64,000 nucleotides of DNA, from NCBI GenBank assembly GCA_017624735.1, contig JAGAMK010000040.1:1-64000 (forward strand), read 5' to 3'. A program made the translations under genes and the position numbers. The stretch is from Clostridia bacterium (GTDB taxonomy: Bacteria; Bacillota; Clostridia; Oscillospirales; Acutalibacteraceae). The notes beneath the pieces were generated by a model. That model saw only the letters and a program-made list of their open reading frames with translations. It did no database searches and had not been told where the DNA came from. This document shows positions 11,456-19,705 of this stretch, piece after piece. Numbering within the stretch: position 1 is the first letter of the stretch; the number at the start of each line of letters is the position of its first letter.

Positions 11456-12577
11456 TTAGTTCATCCTTACAGGGAGTACCATAAATAAGAAACTTCTTTC
11501 ATAAATCAAAGAACCATCATCTTCAGGAACAATTACAATTGGGAAAACTGAACCATTAAGGCGAAGTGTAATTTCATCTGTATCACAAACTTTAAGAGCA
11601 TCAAGAAGATATTTGTTATTAAAACCAATTTCTACTCTTTCACCCTGAATATCAGCAAGAATTCTATCATTTGCAGTACCTAAAGCAGTTGTACTTGAAA
11701 TTCTAATTGACTCTGAATCAAAAATACATCTGATATAGCTCTTAATTCTTTCTGTAATAATAAGAGATGTTCTTTCAATACTACTGATAATTTTTCTTGT
11801 ATTAACTTTAACTTCTGTTTTTGCTGTTACAGGAATTGCACTCTTATAACTTAAAAATTCACCTTCAAGAAGACGAGAAACAATAATGTATTTTCCACAT
11901 TCAAACATAATATGACGAGAAGCAACAACCAATGAAACTGTTTCATCACCATCACCTGCAAGCTTCATAACCTCATTAAGTGTCTTTTTAGGAATAATGA
12001 AGACTTTTTCTTCGCCTTCATAATCAATTTTTTCATTTCTGATAGCAAGTTTATAACCGTCAACAGCAACAAGACGGATATTTCCCTGTGTTACTTCAAA
12101 ACGAACACCAGTATGTACAATCTTTGCACCATTATCTGCAGTTGCAAAAATTGTCTTTTTAATCATATCTTTTAATATTTCTCCCTTAACAACAATTGGG
12201 AAACCACCTGAAACTGATGGTAATTCAGGATATTCATCTTCTGAAAAACCAGTAATTGAGAATTCTGAGTCTCCACTCTTAATTTTACAGATAAGTCTTT
12301 CATCACATTCAATTGTTACAAGGTCTTCTGGTGCATTTCTTAAAATATCGCAAAGAATCTTTGCATTAAGAATAATACTACCAGTTTGTTCAACTCTTCC
12401 AGCAACAGCAGTAATAATTCCCATTTCAAGGTCATAACCTGTAAGCATAATTCTATCGTTTTCTGCTTTTATCAAAATACCTTCAATTGTAGGAAGATTT
12501 GTTGATTTTGATGATGTAGCTCTTTGTACATTCATACATGCTTCACTTAAAATCTGTGAAGAACAAATAAATTTCAT
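11456..12577 (-). CDS. dnaN: DNA polymerase III sliding clamp (beta subunit)
   Basis: A 373-residue clamp with the three repeated clamp folds. It begins MKFICSSQILSEACMNVQ and ends PVRMN, the end matching the conserved MPVR-type C-terminus. I chose ATG 12577: GGAG lies 7 nt before it, while the ATG two codons upstream is only one base from the ribosome site. Longer in-frame extensions run through the origin sequence and are not credible. It encircles DNA and tethers the replicative polymerase. Confidence 0.97.
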   Translation of the reverse strand: MKFICSSQILSEACMNVQRATSSKSTNLPTIEGILIKAENDRIMLTGYDLEMGIITAVAGRVEQTGSIILNAKILCDILRNAPEDLVTIECDERLICKIKSGDSEFSITGFSEDEYPELPSVSGGFPIVVKGEILKDMIKKTIFATADNGAKIVHTGVRFEVTQGNIRLVAVDGYKLAIRNEKIDYEGEEKVFIIPKKTLNEVMKLAGDGDETVSLVVASRHIMFECGKYIIVSRLLEGEFLSYKSAIPVTAKTEVKVNTRKIISSIERTSLIITERIKSYIRCIFDSESIRISSTTALGTANDRILADIQGERVEIGFNNKYLLDALKVCDTDEITLRLNGSVFPIVIVPEDDGSLIYERSFLFMVLPVRMN

Positions 12578-12795
12578 AACCATTCTCCTTTTTTTCTTAA
12601 AGAAAATAAAAATATAAAGTATAGTATTAGTATTAGGGGTTGACGAAATTGTTGAAAGCTTCAATTTTTGTTGATGTATCAAAGAAAATTAAAGTTTTTT
12701 TTACTTTGAAAACTATTTGATTTTAAGTTTAAAAAAAAGATAAGTTTTAACTTGTTAAAAAATCAATTGTTCAAAACTTGAAACTTGTTGAAATT
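12578..12795. other. Putative oriC segment in the dnaA-dnaN gap
   Basis: This A+T-rich gap of about 218 bp has no gene. It holds TTGTTGAAA (12649-12657 and 12785-12793), TTGTTCAAA (12767-12775), TTGTTAAAA (12752-12760) and the related TTGTTGATG (12668-12676). A run reading TAG TAT TAG TAT TAG followed by GGGG lies at about 12622-12640; this resembles the DnaA-trio beside a G-rich cluster described for Bacillus. No canonical TTATCCACA box was found by eye. The switch of gene direction nearby supports an origin, but the exact unwinding site is inferred. Confidence 0.6.
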
Positions 12796-14109
12796 TTAGT
12801 CATTTATATTCTTAATTATTTCATTTATAAGATTTTTGTATTTAGAATCTGAAGACATTCTTTGTTGAACATTTTTAAGAGAACTGTTAACAGTAGAGTG
12901 ATTTCTTCCAAATACTTTACCAACTTCGTCTTGTGAAAGACCAGTAATTTCTCTTATTATGTACATAGCAGCTTGTCTTGCACTATTAATATTTGCATCG
13001 CGTCGTTCACTTTTAACTTGTTCAGGAGTAACACCAAAAGTAAATGATACTTTTTCAAGAATATTTTCAATAACAACTCCAACAGGAAGGCTTGTAATAA
13101 GAATATCTTTTAAAATATCTTTTACTATATCAACAGTTGGAACAACATTATTAAAAGAACAATAAGCATAAATATTTTTTACTGCACTGCCCATCTGACG
13201 AACATTACTCTTAATATTTTCTGCAATAAAACTGCAAACATCATCAGGCAATTCAAATCTTAAATAATTAGCTTTATCTTTAATAATTGCCATTCTCGTT
13301 TCAAAATCAGGTGGTTGAATATCACAAAGAAGACCACTTTCAAATCTTGTTTTAAGTCTGTCTTCAATTTTTGGAATTGCACTTGGTGGTTTATCAGATG
13401 TAAGAACAATTTGTTTTCCTGCTTTGATTAAAGTGTCAAATGTATGGAAAATTTCTTCTTCTGTCTGAGTTTTGCCTGCAATCATCTGAATATCGTCAAT
13501 AAGCAAAGCATCACAAGTTCTGTATTTTTGATGTAAATCATGAGTTGTTTTTGTCTGGATTGCAAAATACAAATCATTTGTTATATCCTCACTTGTTGTA
13601 TAAACAATGACAGCATCAGGATTATTAGATTTTATTTTTTCAATAATAGCATTTAAAAGGTGGGTTTTTCCAAGACCTGAATTACCATAAATAAAAAGAG
13701 GATTAAAAACAGAACCTGGATTTTCTGCAACTCTTAATGATGCAGTGTAGGCAAATTTATTTGAAGGTCCTACAACGAAATTATTAAATGTAAATTTTTC
13801 ACTTTTTATATTTGAACTTTGTGATGAGGTTTCAGAAACAATTTCTGAATTTTCTTTAGGAATATTTTCTTCCGGCATTATTTCAAGTTCAATATTGAAA
13901 CCCATAACATTAAAAAAAGCTTCTTCAATAAGGCTTTTATATTTTGTCATTATCAAATCAATTTTAAAGCCCGGTGCAGAAACAATAGCACGGTCAGCTT
14001 CAATTTTAATTAATTTGAGAGGGTCAATCCACATATTGAATGCTATTGAGTTCATGTTTTCACGACAATAATTGCGAATCGGCTCCCAAAATTCAATATA
14101 AGAATTCAT
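12796..14109 (-). CDS. dnaA: Chromosomal replication initiator DnaA
   Basis: A 437-residue AAA+ initiator. Domain I (residues 1-80) is followed by a short linker, Walker A GNSGLGKT (about 140), Walker B LLIDDIQM, and the C-terminal helix-turn-helix. The recognition helix reads GRNHSTV where most bacteria have GRDHTTV, and the preceding Gly-Gly is a single Gly, so the loop is one residue shorter. I chose ATG 14109; a GTG two codons upstream is possible. It binds oriC and opens it for replication. Confidence 0.97.
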   Translation of the reverse strand: MNSYIEFWEPIRNYCRENMNSIAFNMWIDPLKLIKIEADRAIVSAPGFKIDLIMTKYKSLIEEAFFNVMGFNIELEIMPEENIPKENSEIVSETSSQSSNIKSEKFTFNNFVVGPSNKFAYTASLRVAENPGSVFNPLFIYGNSGLGKTHLLNAIIEKIKSNNPDAVIVYTTSEDITNDLYFAIQTKTTHDLHQKYRTCDALLIDDIQMIAGKTQTEEEIFHTFDTLIKAGKQIVLTSDKPPSAIPKIEDRLKTRFESGLLCDIQPPDFETRMAIIKDKANYLRFELPDDVCSFIAENIKSNVRQMGSAVKNIYAYCSFNNVVPTVDIVKDILKDILITSLPVGVVIENILEKVSFTFGVTPEQVKSERRDANINSARQAAMYIIREITGLSQDEVGKVFGRNHSTVNSSLKNVQQRMSSDSKYKNLINEIIKNIND

Positions 14110-14457
14110 AAACACCTTTCCCTTCTAAAACAAATCAAAAAAACAGTGATATGTTTCATATTTCAATAAAAATGGTGCTAAAATGAGTTTTACACGTTTA
14201 TAAGCGTAGTACCTCAAACTAACAGATAATACATTTTAACACAATTTAAATCAAATATCAATGGAAAATCTATAAAATTATAATAATATATATAATATAA
14301 ATATGGGCAATTTTTAAAAAGTTTTTAAATAAAAGAATAAAAAAATAAAAAAATTTTTAGAAAGTTTTTAATAAAAAACACAAGATATTGTTGAAAAAAT
14401 TTTGATTTTGTTTGAATTTATCGTACATATTGAAAAAAATGATAAAAATTTTTTAAG
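14110..14457. other. Very A+T-rich dnaA-rpmH gap, origin-proximal
   Basis: About 350 bp with no gene, lying between the divergent dnaA and rpmH. Runs of A and T from 14230 to 14457 would melt easily. One TTGTTGAAA copy lies at 14388-14396, matching the motif repeated in the dnaA-dnaN gap. The leftward dnaA promoter must be here, but I could not fix it; TATTAT (minus strand, 14283-14288) with TTGCCC 16 bp upstream is a weak candidate. No canonical DnaA box was seen. Confidence 0.5.
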
Positions 14458-14486
14458 TTGACAAGTTGACAAATTTTTTATATAAT
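14458..14486 (+). promoter_or_regulatory. Consensus sigma-A promoter of the rpmH operon
   Basis: The -35 TTGACA (14458-14463) and -10 TATAAT (14481-14486) are both perfect and separated by 17 bp. A second TTGACA (14466-14471), from a tandem AGTTGACA repeat, lies inside the spacer but is too close to the -10 to be used. It drives rpmH and probably the genes that follow. Confidence 0.9.
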
Positions 14487-14548
14487 GTCTATCCGCAGAT
14501 ATTTTTACAATGTGTGACTATAATTAATGAAACGGAGGAGAAGTAGTA

Positions 14549-14683
14549 ATGAAGAGAACTTATCAGCCAAAGAAGCGTCATCGCAAGATGGAGCACGGCT
14601 TCCGTAAGAGAATGTCTGACAGAAACGGCAGAAAGGTACTTGCTCGCAGAAGAGCTAAAGGCAGAAAGCAGTTGACATATTAA
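14549..14683 (+). CDS. rpmH: Ribosomal protein bL34
   Basis: A 44-residue, very basic large-subunit protein starting [12 protein letters not shown] and ending RKQLTY, a near-standard bL34 sequence. GGAGGAG (14534-14540) precedes the ATG by 8 nt. It is the first gene rightward of the origin, and rnpA follows 21 bp later, as in nearly all bacteria. Confidence 0.98.
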   Translation: MKRTYQPKKRHRKMEHGFRKRMSDRNGRKVLARRRAKGRKQLTY

Positions 14684-14704
14684 TCTGTCAATCAGGTAAA
14701 AAAA

Positions 14705-15055
14705 TTGAAAAAGACAGTAACAATTAAAAGTAACTGTGATTTCCGTAGAACATACGGCAAAGGTAAAATATTTCAGGCTCCTGCACTGGTTTCTTATGTA
14801 TTAAAAAACCGTGCGGGAATTTGTCGTATCGGGATAACAACTTCAAAAAAGATTGGTAATGCTGTTGAAAGAAATCGTTCAAGACGAGTTATTCGTGCAG
14901 CATATCGTGAAATTGAAGAAAAAATAAACGGTAATTATGATATTGTATTTGTTGCAAGGTCAAGAACAAAATACCAAAAGAGCACACAGATAGCACAGAT
15001 AATGCTTTCACAATTGAAGGAAGCAGGTGTAATTGATGAAACAAATATTGATTAA
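14705..15055 (+). CDS. rnpA: Ribonuclease P protein component
   Basis: A 116-residue basic protein that assists the RNase P RNA in maturing tRNA 5' ends. The signature segment is [17 protein letters not shown], in the position of the family RNR motif. The start is TTG at 14705: it is the only start codon after the in-frame rpmH stop, and CAGGT lies 8 nt upstream. Length is normal. Its 3' end overlaps yidD. Confidence 0.96.
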   Translation: MKKTVTIKSNCDFRRTYGKGKIFQAPALVSYVLKNRAGICRIGITTSKKIGNAVERNRSRRVIRAAYREIEEKINGNYDIVFVARSRTKYQKSTQIAQIMLSQLKEAGVIDETNID

Positions 15056-15263
15056 AGCAATCAGATTTTATCAGAGAAAAATATCACCTTTGTTCGGACC
15101 GAAATGCCGTTATTATCCAACTTGTTCGCAATACGCAATCGAAGCAATCGAGATACACGGAGTTTTAAAAGGCACAATACTTGCCGTTTTAAGACTTATG
15201 CGGTGTAATCCACTTTTTCCCAGTGGGTATGACCCTGTTCCAAGGAAAAAGAAAAAAAAGTGA
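15036..15263 (+). CDS. yidD: Membrane protein insertion efficiency factor YidD
   Basis: A 75-residue protein with the family core [11 protein letters not shown], containing two conserved cysteines, followed by [14 protein letters not shown] and a lysine-rich tail. YidD is thought to assist YidC-mediated membrane insertion. I chose ATG 15036 (AGGTG 6 nt upstream) over the TTG immediately before it. The first 20 bases overlap rnpA, the usual arrangement, and yidC follows after 23 bp. Confidence 0.95.
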   Translation: MKQILIKAIRFYQRKISPLFGPKCRYYPTCSQYAIEAIEIHGVLKGTILAVLRLMRCNPLFPSGYDPVPRKKKKK

Positions 15264-15286
15264 GTCCATAAGTTTCGGAGGACAAA

Positions 15287-16237
15287 ATGTACGAATTTAT
15301 TTATAACTATTTATCAATACCATTCGGTATGATTATTGGTTTCTTCTATGAAATCAGTAACAATTATGTATTATCATTGTTGCTAATGACAATATGCGTT
15401 AAGCTTGTTTTACTTCCGTCCTCGATAAAGCAACAAAAGGGTATGGTTAAGACCCAGAGAATGCAACCAAAAATTAAAAGAATAAGAGAAAAATATGCAG
15501 GTAACCAGCAAAAAATGAATGAAGCTATGAACGAGCTTTATGCAAGAGAAGGTTATTCATCAATGACTGGTGGATGTCTTCCAATGCTTATTCAGTTGCC
15601 TGTAATGATGGGTGTTTTTGGTGTAAACTACAGACTTTTATCATATGTTCTTAGAATTCCAAAGGATACTATTGAAATTCTCAAAGCAGAAGTTTTAAAG
15701 CTTTCAAATCTTACTACCTATGAAAAACAGGAAATGAGACTTGAGCTTACTGCAATTACTCGATTTGACGAACTTGATTTATCTGCAATTCCTGCTGATG
15801 TTGTTACACAAATCAATGAATTTATTGACAACTTTAAATTCTTGGGAATTGACCTTTCAAGAACACCTGATACAAAAATGGGATTAGATATGTTGTGGCT
15901 TATCCCTATTCTTACTGGTGTAACATCACTTGCTATGGGTGTTTACACATGGTTAAGACAGAAAAAGACAAATCCAGAAATGGCTAAAAATCCATCAACA
16001 GGTTGTATGACATTTATGTCACCTGCAATGAGTGTTTATTTCTCATTCCTTTTCCCAGCAAGCGTTGGTGTTTATATTATTATGTCAAGTGCACTTTCAT
16101 TTGTTCAAATGGTTATAACAAACAAGATGTTCTCACCTAAAAAGATGCTTGCTAAAACAATGGTTGAAGAAACCATTAACCGTAGAGCAAAAGAAAAGGT
16201 ATTAAAGAGCGTAGCAGAAAAGAAAAACGAAAATTAA
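15287..16237 (+). CDS. yidC: Membrane protein insertase YidC/Oxa1 family
   Basis: A 316-residue polytopic membrane protein of the Oxa1 superfamily that inserts and folds membrane proteins with or without SecYEG. Hydrophobic segments lie at about 5-35, 100-125, 205-230 and 255-280. The cytoplasmic loop KTQRMQPKIKRIREKYAG is typical. No lipobox is visible, unlike Bacillus SpoIIIJ. A strong CGGAGGA site precedes the ATG. khpB follows 14 bp later. Confidence 0.95.
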   Translation: MYEFIYNYLSIPFGMIIGFFYEISNNYVLSLLLMTICVKLVLLPSSIKQQKGMVKTQRMQPKIKRIREKYAGNQQKMNEAMNELYAREGYSSMTGGCLPMLIQLPVMMGVFGVNYRLLSYVLRIPKDTIEILKAEVLKLSNLTTYEKQEMRLELTAITRFDELDLSAIPADVVTQINEFIDNFKFLGIDLSRTPDTKMGLDMLWLIPILTGVTSLAMGVYTWLRQKKTNPEMAKNPSTGCMTFMSPAMSVYFSFLFPASVGVYIIMSSALSFVQMVITNKMFSPKKMLAKTMVEETINRRAKEKVLKSVAEKKNEN

Positions 16238-16250
16238 CTGAGGTAAAAAT

Positions 16251-17204
16251 ATGATTAAAGAGGCAATCGGAACTGGTAATACAGTTGACGAGGCAAAAGC
16301 TGCTGCCATGGTTGAACTTGGTATCAGTGATTTTGATGATTTTACTGTTGAAGTTGTTCAGACTCCAACAAAGAAAATTCTTGGTCTTTTTGGTGGTAAT
16401 CCTGCAAAGGTTAAGGTTTCAGTAAATGTACCTGACCCAAAACCAGAAAAGAAGGAACCTAAAAAAGAAAACAAGAAGGTAGAAAAAAAGCCAGAAAAGA
16501 AGGCTGAACCAAAGAAACAGGAAGTTAAAGAACCTGTAAAGGAAGAAGTTAAAGAAGCTGTTGAAGTTCCAATGGAATCAACAAATCTTTACCCTGAAAC
16601 TGCAGAATATATCAAGTCAATCGTTATGTCACTTGGTATGGAAGAATGCAATATTACAGAAAAATCAAACGCAGAAGAGATTTATTTTGAACTCGACTGT
16701 GGTGATGATTACGGTATTATTATAGGTAAGCGTGGCGAAACACTTGATGCTATCCAGTATCTTGCAAGAATGGTTGCAAATAAAGGAAAGTCAAGCTATA
16801 AGAGAGTTTCAATCAACGTTGGTAACTATCGTGCAAAGAGAGAAGAAACACTCAGAATCCTTGCTAGAAAAACTGCAGTTAGAGCAGTTCGACAGGGAAG
16901 AAATATCTCTCTTGAACCAATGAATCCTTATGAAAGAAGAATTATTCATACAGCTGTTCAGGAAATCGAAGGTGCAACATCTCATTCAATCGGTTCTGAC
17001 CTTGACAGAAGAGTGGTTATTTCTCCTGTTGAAGGTGCAAAGCACAATGGTGGAAATCGTGGAAGAAACAACCGTAATGGTGGAAGAAGAGAAAAGAAGG
17101 AAGCATATAAGCCAGAAATTTCTCCGGACAGAGCACCAAAGAGTGATATCGACGGCTCTGCACTTTACGGAAAAGTTGAAATCCGTTCAACAATTACAGA
17201 ATAA
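16251..17204 (+). CDS. khpB: RNA-binding protein KhpB (Jag/SpoIIIJ-associated)
   Basis: A 317-residue cytosolic RNA-binding protein. The N-terminal Jag domain (1-60) is followed by a Lys/Glu/Pro-rich linker (65-110), a KH domain with GIIIGKRGETLDAIQYLA, an R3H domain (RRIIHTAVQEIEG then SIGSDLDRRVVI), and a Gly/Arg/Asn-rich tail. The long charged linker and tail make it longer than the Bacillus protein. It is the partner of yidC in the canonical order. In most Firmicutes mnmE would come next; here a DUF559 cassette does. Confidence 0.94.
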   Translation: MIKEAIGTGNTVDEAKAAAMVELGISDFDDFTVEVVQTPTKKILGLFGGNPAKVKVSVNVPDPKPEKKEPKKENKKVEKKPEKKAEPKKQEVKEPVKEEVKEAVEVPMESTNLYPETAEYIKSIVMSLGMEECNITEKSNAEEIYFELDCGDDYGIIIGKRGETLDAIQYLARMVANKGKSSYKRVSINVGNYRAKREETLRILARKTAVRAVRQGRNISLEPMNPYERRIIHTAVQEIEGATSHSIGSDLDRRVVISPVEGAKHNGGNRGRNNRNGGRREKKEAYKPEISPDRAPKSDIDGSALYGKVEIRSTITE

Positions 17205-17227
17205 TTTTAAAATGTTTTGGTGGAAAA

Positions 17228-17276
17228 GCCTCCCTTGTCAAAGGGAGGGGGACCGCCTTAGGCGGTGGAGGGATTC
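17228..17276. repeat. Left 49-bp inverted repeat of the DUF559 element
   Basis: This is paired with the inverted copy at 17660-17708. The first 27 bases are identical in inverted orientation. Next comes a 9-base hairpin core that differs (GCCTTAGGC here, ATCAAAGAT in the other), then 13 bases with one difference. Both versions keep a 5-bp stem (CCGCC/GGCGG here, CCATC/GATGG there), so the changes are compensatory. CTCCCTTGTCAAAGGGAG also forms its own stem. Confidence 0.9.
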
Positions 17277-17309
17277 GTTCTCCACTGCTTTTTTATTTTA
17301 GAGGTATGT

Positions 17310-17714
17310 ATGAATTACAAGCACAACCCTAAATTGACAGAAAAAGCAAAAAACCTTCGAAAAAATATGACGAAAGAAGAAAAACATCTGTGGTATGATT
17401 TTTTGAAAGATTATCCTATAAGATTTTTAAGACAAAAGGTAATTGATAATTATATAGTTGATTTTTATTGTTCATCTTTGAATTTGGTTATTGAATTGGA
17501 TGGTTCACAGCACTATGATGAACATGGTGTAATAGAATACGATAAAATAAGAACTGAAAAATTAGAAGAAAGAAATTTGACGATAATTCGTATCCCAAAT
17601 AATGAAATATGGTATAATTTTGATGGGGTATGTGAATATATAGATAATTTTATAAAAAAGAATCCCTCTACCATCTTTGATGGTCCCCCTCCCTTTGACA
17701 AGGGAGGCAGATAA
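17310..17714 (+). CDS. DUF559-family (Vsr-like) endonuclease-domain protein
   Basis: A 134-residue protein with the DUF559 core, a PD-(D/E)XK-type nuclease fold related to very-short-patch-repair enzymes. Candidate active-site residues are Asp51 (in YIVDFYC), Glu62 and Asp64 (in VIELDGSQH). The substrate is unknown. ATG 17310 has GAGG upstream. The last 18 residues or so are encoded by the right inverted repeat, so gene and repeat are physically one unit. The whole cassette lies at the khpB-mnmG junction, where mnmE sits in related genomes. It resembles a small mobile or repeat-linked gene. The family call is firm; mobility is inferred. Confidence 0.85.
   Translation: MNYKHNPKLTEKAKNLRKNMTKEEKHLWYDFLKDYPIRFLRQKVIDNYIVDFYCSSLNLVIELDGSQHYDEHGVIEYDKIRTEKLEERNLTIIRIPNNEIWYNFDGVCEYIDNFIKKNPSTIFDGPPPFDKGGR
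17660..17708. repeat. Right 49-bp inverted repeat of the DUF559 element
   Basis: The inverted partner of 17228-17276. It overlaps the 3' end of the DUF559 coding sequence and supplies its last 18 or so codons, ending just before the stop at 17712-17714. The internal stem CCATC/GATGG replaces CCGCC/GGCGG of the left copy. Confidence 0.9.
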
Positions 17715-17734
17715 GGATTTCAAGGAATGATATT

Positions 17735-19603
17735 ATGGAATATTTTGCAAAAGAATATGATATAGCCGTTATCGGTGCAGGTCATGCCGGAATTGAAGCT
17801 GCGCTTGCTTCCGCACGTCTTGGTGCATCAACTGTTATTTTCACAATAAATATGGACTGGGTTGGCAACTTACCTTGTAATCCGTCAATCGGTGGTACAT
17901 CAAAGGGTCATCTTGTCCGTGAAATTGATGCCCTTGGTGGCGAAATGGGTAAGGCTGCAGATAAAAATTCCATACAGGTAAGAATGCTTAATCGTGGTAA
18001 GGGTCCTGCTGTACATTCTTTGCGTGCACAGATTGACAGACGTGACTATTCAAAATATATGAAGCATGTCCTTGAAAAGCAGGAAAACCTTGATATGAAA
18101 CAAGCAGAAATTGTTGACCTTTATAAAAAGGACGGAGTTTTCTACCTTAAAACTCAGCTTGATGCAATTTACACTGCAAAGGCAGTTATTATTGCAACAG
18201 GTACTTTTCTTGGCGGAAAAATCTATATTGGTGATGTTTCTTTTGAGAGTGGTCCTGACGGAATGTTCCCTGCAACTCGCCTTTCACAGGCACTTTATAA
18301 AATGAATATTCCCCTTCGTAGGTTTAAAACAGGCACTCCATCACGAGTTAATAGACGCAGTGTTGATTTTACTAATCTTGAGATTCAGGAAGGTGACGAA
18401 AAAGTTATTCCATTCTCATACGAAACTGTTGACTTACCTGAAAATAAAGAAGTTTGTCATATTACATACACAAATTTGGAAACAAAGAGAATTATTCTTG
18501 AAAATATTCATCGTTCCCCTCTTTATTCAGGAAAAATTGAGGGTGTAGGTCCTCGTTACTGCCCAAGTATTGAAGACAAAATTGTCAGATTCAGCGAAAA
18601 AGAAAGACATCAACTTTTTATAGAGCCTTGCGGACTTGATACAGAAGAATTATATTTGCAGGGTATGTCCTCTTCCCTTCCTGAAGATGTTCAGTTAAAA
18701 TTTTTGAGAAGCATCAAAGGTCTTGAAAATGTTGAGGTTATGAGAACAGCTTATGCTATTGAATATGACTGTGTTGACCCATTGGCTTTGAAAGCAACTC
18801 TTGAATTTAACGATATAGACGGACTTTTTGGAGCTGGACAATTCAACGGCTCATCGGGATATGAAGAAGCTGCTGCACAGGGACTTATTGCGGGCATCAA
18901 TGCTGTTCGTAAAATTCAAGGAAAAGAGCCTTTTATTCTTGACCGAGCAAGTTCGTATATCGGTACTCTCATTGATGACCTTGTTACAAAGGGTTGCTCT
19001 GACCCTTATAGAATGATGACATCTCGCAGCGAATACAGACTTTTACTTCGTCAGGATAATGCGGATATCCGTCTTACTGACTACGGATATGAAATCGGAC
19101 TTATTTCCGAAGAAAGATATAATAAATTCAGGAATAAGCTTGAACTTATAAAGCAAGAGAGAGAAAGAGTGGAATCTGTTACAATTCCACCTTCTGATGC
19201 TATAAATGAGGTACTTGTTTCACGTGAAACAGCACCAATGAAAACAGGTATAAGACTTGCAGAACTTATCAAACGCCCACAGCTTGATTACGAATGTCTT
19301 ACACCATTCGACAAAACACGACCAGATTTACCATGGGATGTTTTTGAGCAAGTTGAAATTGACCTTAAATATGAGGGATATATCAAACGCCAGCAAGCAA
19401 AGGTTGATGAAATGAGAAGACTTGAAGTTAAGAAAATCCCTGCCGATATAGATTATGATGATGTATACTCTCTTCGTCTTGAAGCAAGGGAAAAGCTTAA
19501 AAAGGTAAGACCTGAAAGTGTTGGCCAGGCTTCTCGTATAAGTGGTGTTTCTCCGTCGGATATATCTGTATTGCTTATTCATCTTTCAAAAAAAGAAAAA
19601 TAA
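17735..19603 (+). CDS. mnmG: tRNA uridine-5-carboxymethylaminomethyl modification enzyme MnmG
   Basis: A 622-residue FAD-dependent enzyme that acts with MnmE on the wobble uridine. The dinucleotide-binding GAGHAGIEAALA begins at about residue 14. Family segments NPSIGGTSKGHLVREIDALGG and GLFGAGQFNGSSGYEEAAAQG are present, and the C-terminal helical domain ends in SGVSPSDISVLLIHL. AAGGA precedes the start. A parS site is embedded in codons for LVSRETA (about residue 495). Its partner mnmE is across the origin. rsmG follows after a repeat. Confidence 0.98.
   Translation: MEYFAKEYDIAVIGAGHAGIEAALASARLGASTVIFTINMDWVGNLPCNPSIGGTSKGHLVREIDALGGEMGKAADKNSIQVRMLNRGKGPAVHSLRAQIDRRDYSKYMKHVLEKQENLDMKQAEIVDLYKKDGVFYLKTQLDAIYTAKAVIIATGTFLGGKIYIGDVSFESGPDGMFPATRLSQALYKMNIPLRRFKTGTPSRVNRRSVDFTNLEIQEGDEKVIPFSYETVDLPENKEVCHITYTNLETKRIILENIHRSPLYSGKIEGVGPRYCPSIEDKIVRFSEKERHQLFIEPCGLDTEELYLQGMSSSLPEDVQLKFLRSIKGLENVEVMRTAYAIEYDCVDPLALKATLEFNDIDGLFGAGQFNGSSGYEEAAAQGLIAGINAVRKIQGKEPFILDRASSYIGTLIDDLVTKGCSDPYRMMTSRSEYRLLLRQDNADIRLTDYGYEIGLISEERYNKFRNKLELIKQERERVESVTIPPSDAINEVLVSRETAPMKTGIRLAELIKRPQLDYECLTPFDKTRPDLPWDVFEQVEIDLKYEGYIKRQQAKVDEMRRLEVKKIPADIDYDDVYSLRLEAREKLKKVRPESVGQASRISGVSPSDISVLLIHLSKKEK
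19216..19231. promoter_or_regulatory. parS centromere site inside mnmG
   Basis: A perfect 16-bp palindrome, TGTTTCACGTGAAACA, the Firmicutes ParB/Spo0J binding consensus. It is written through coding sequence for LVSRETA of mnmG. The parA and parB genes lie 2.4 to 4 kb away. ParB should nucleate here and spread to organise the origin region. Confidence 0.95.
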
Positions 19604-19614
19604 AGATTAATGGT

Positions 19615-19684
19615 GTCATTCTTAGCAAAGCGAAGAATCTCAATCAGGATAATAGATTCTTTGTCGTAATCTCCTCAGAATGAC
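19615..19684. repeat. REP-like palindromic repeat, family A, copy 2
   Basis: GTCATTCTTAGCAAAGCGAAG at the left and TCCTCAGAATGAC at the right form inverted ends, with AGAATCT/AGATTCT inside. It lies between the mnmG stop and rsmG, within what is otherwise one rightward operon. It could shape the 3' end of the mnmG message. Confidence 0.85.
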
Positions 19685-19705
19685 TTTAATTTAAGAGGTT
19701 TTATT

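Noticed and set aside
12578..12682. 35-codon N-terminal extension of DnaN
   Set aside because: It runs through origin sequence, and the proper ribosome site is next to ATG 12577.
14466..14471. Second -35 box for rpmH
   Set aside because: Only 9 bp separate it from the TATAAT, too short for sigma-A use.
17206..17309. Upstream extension of the DUF559 protein
   Set aside because: It is encoded by the left repeat and lacks a ribosome site; GAGG precedes ATG 17310.
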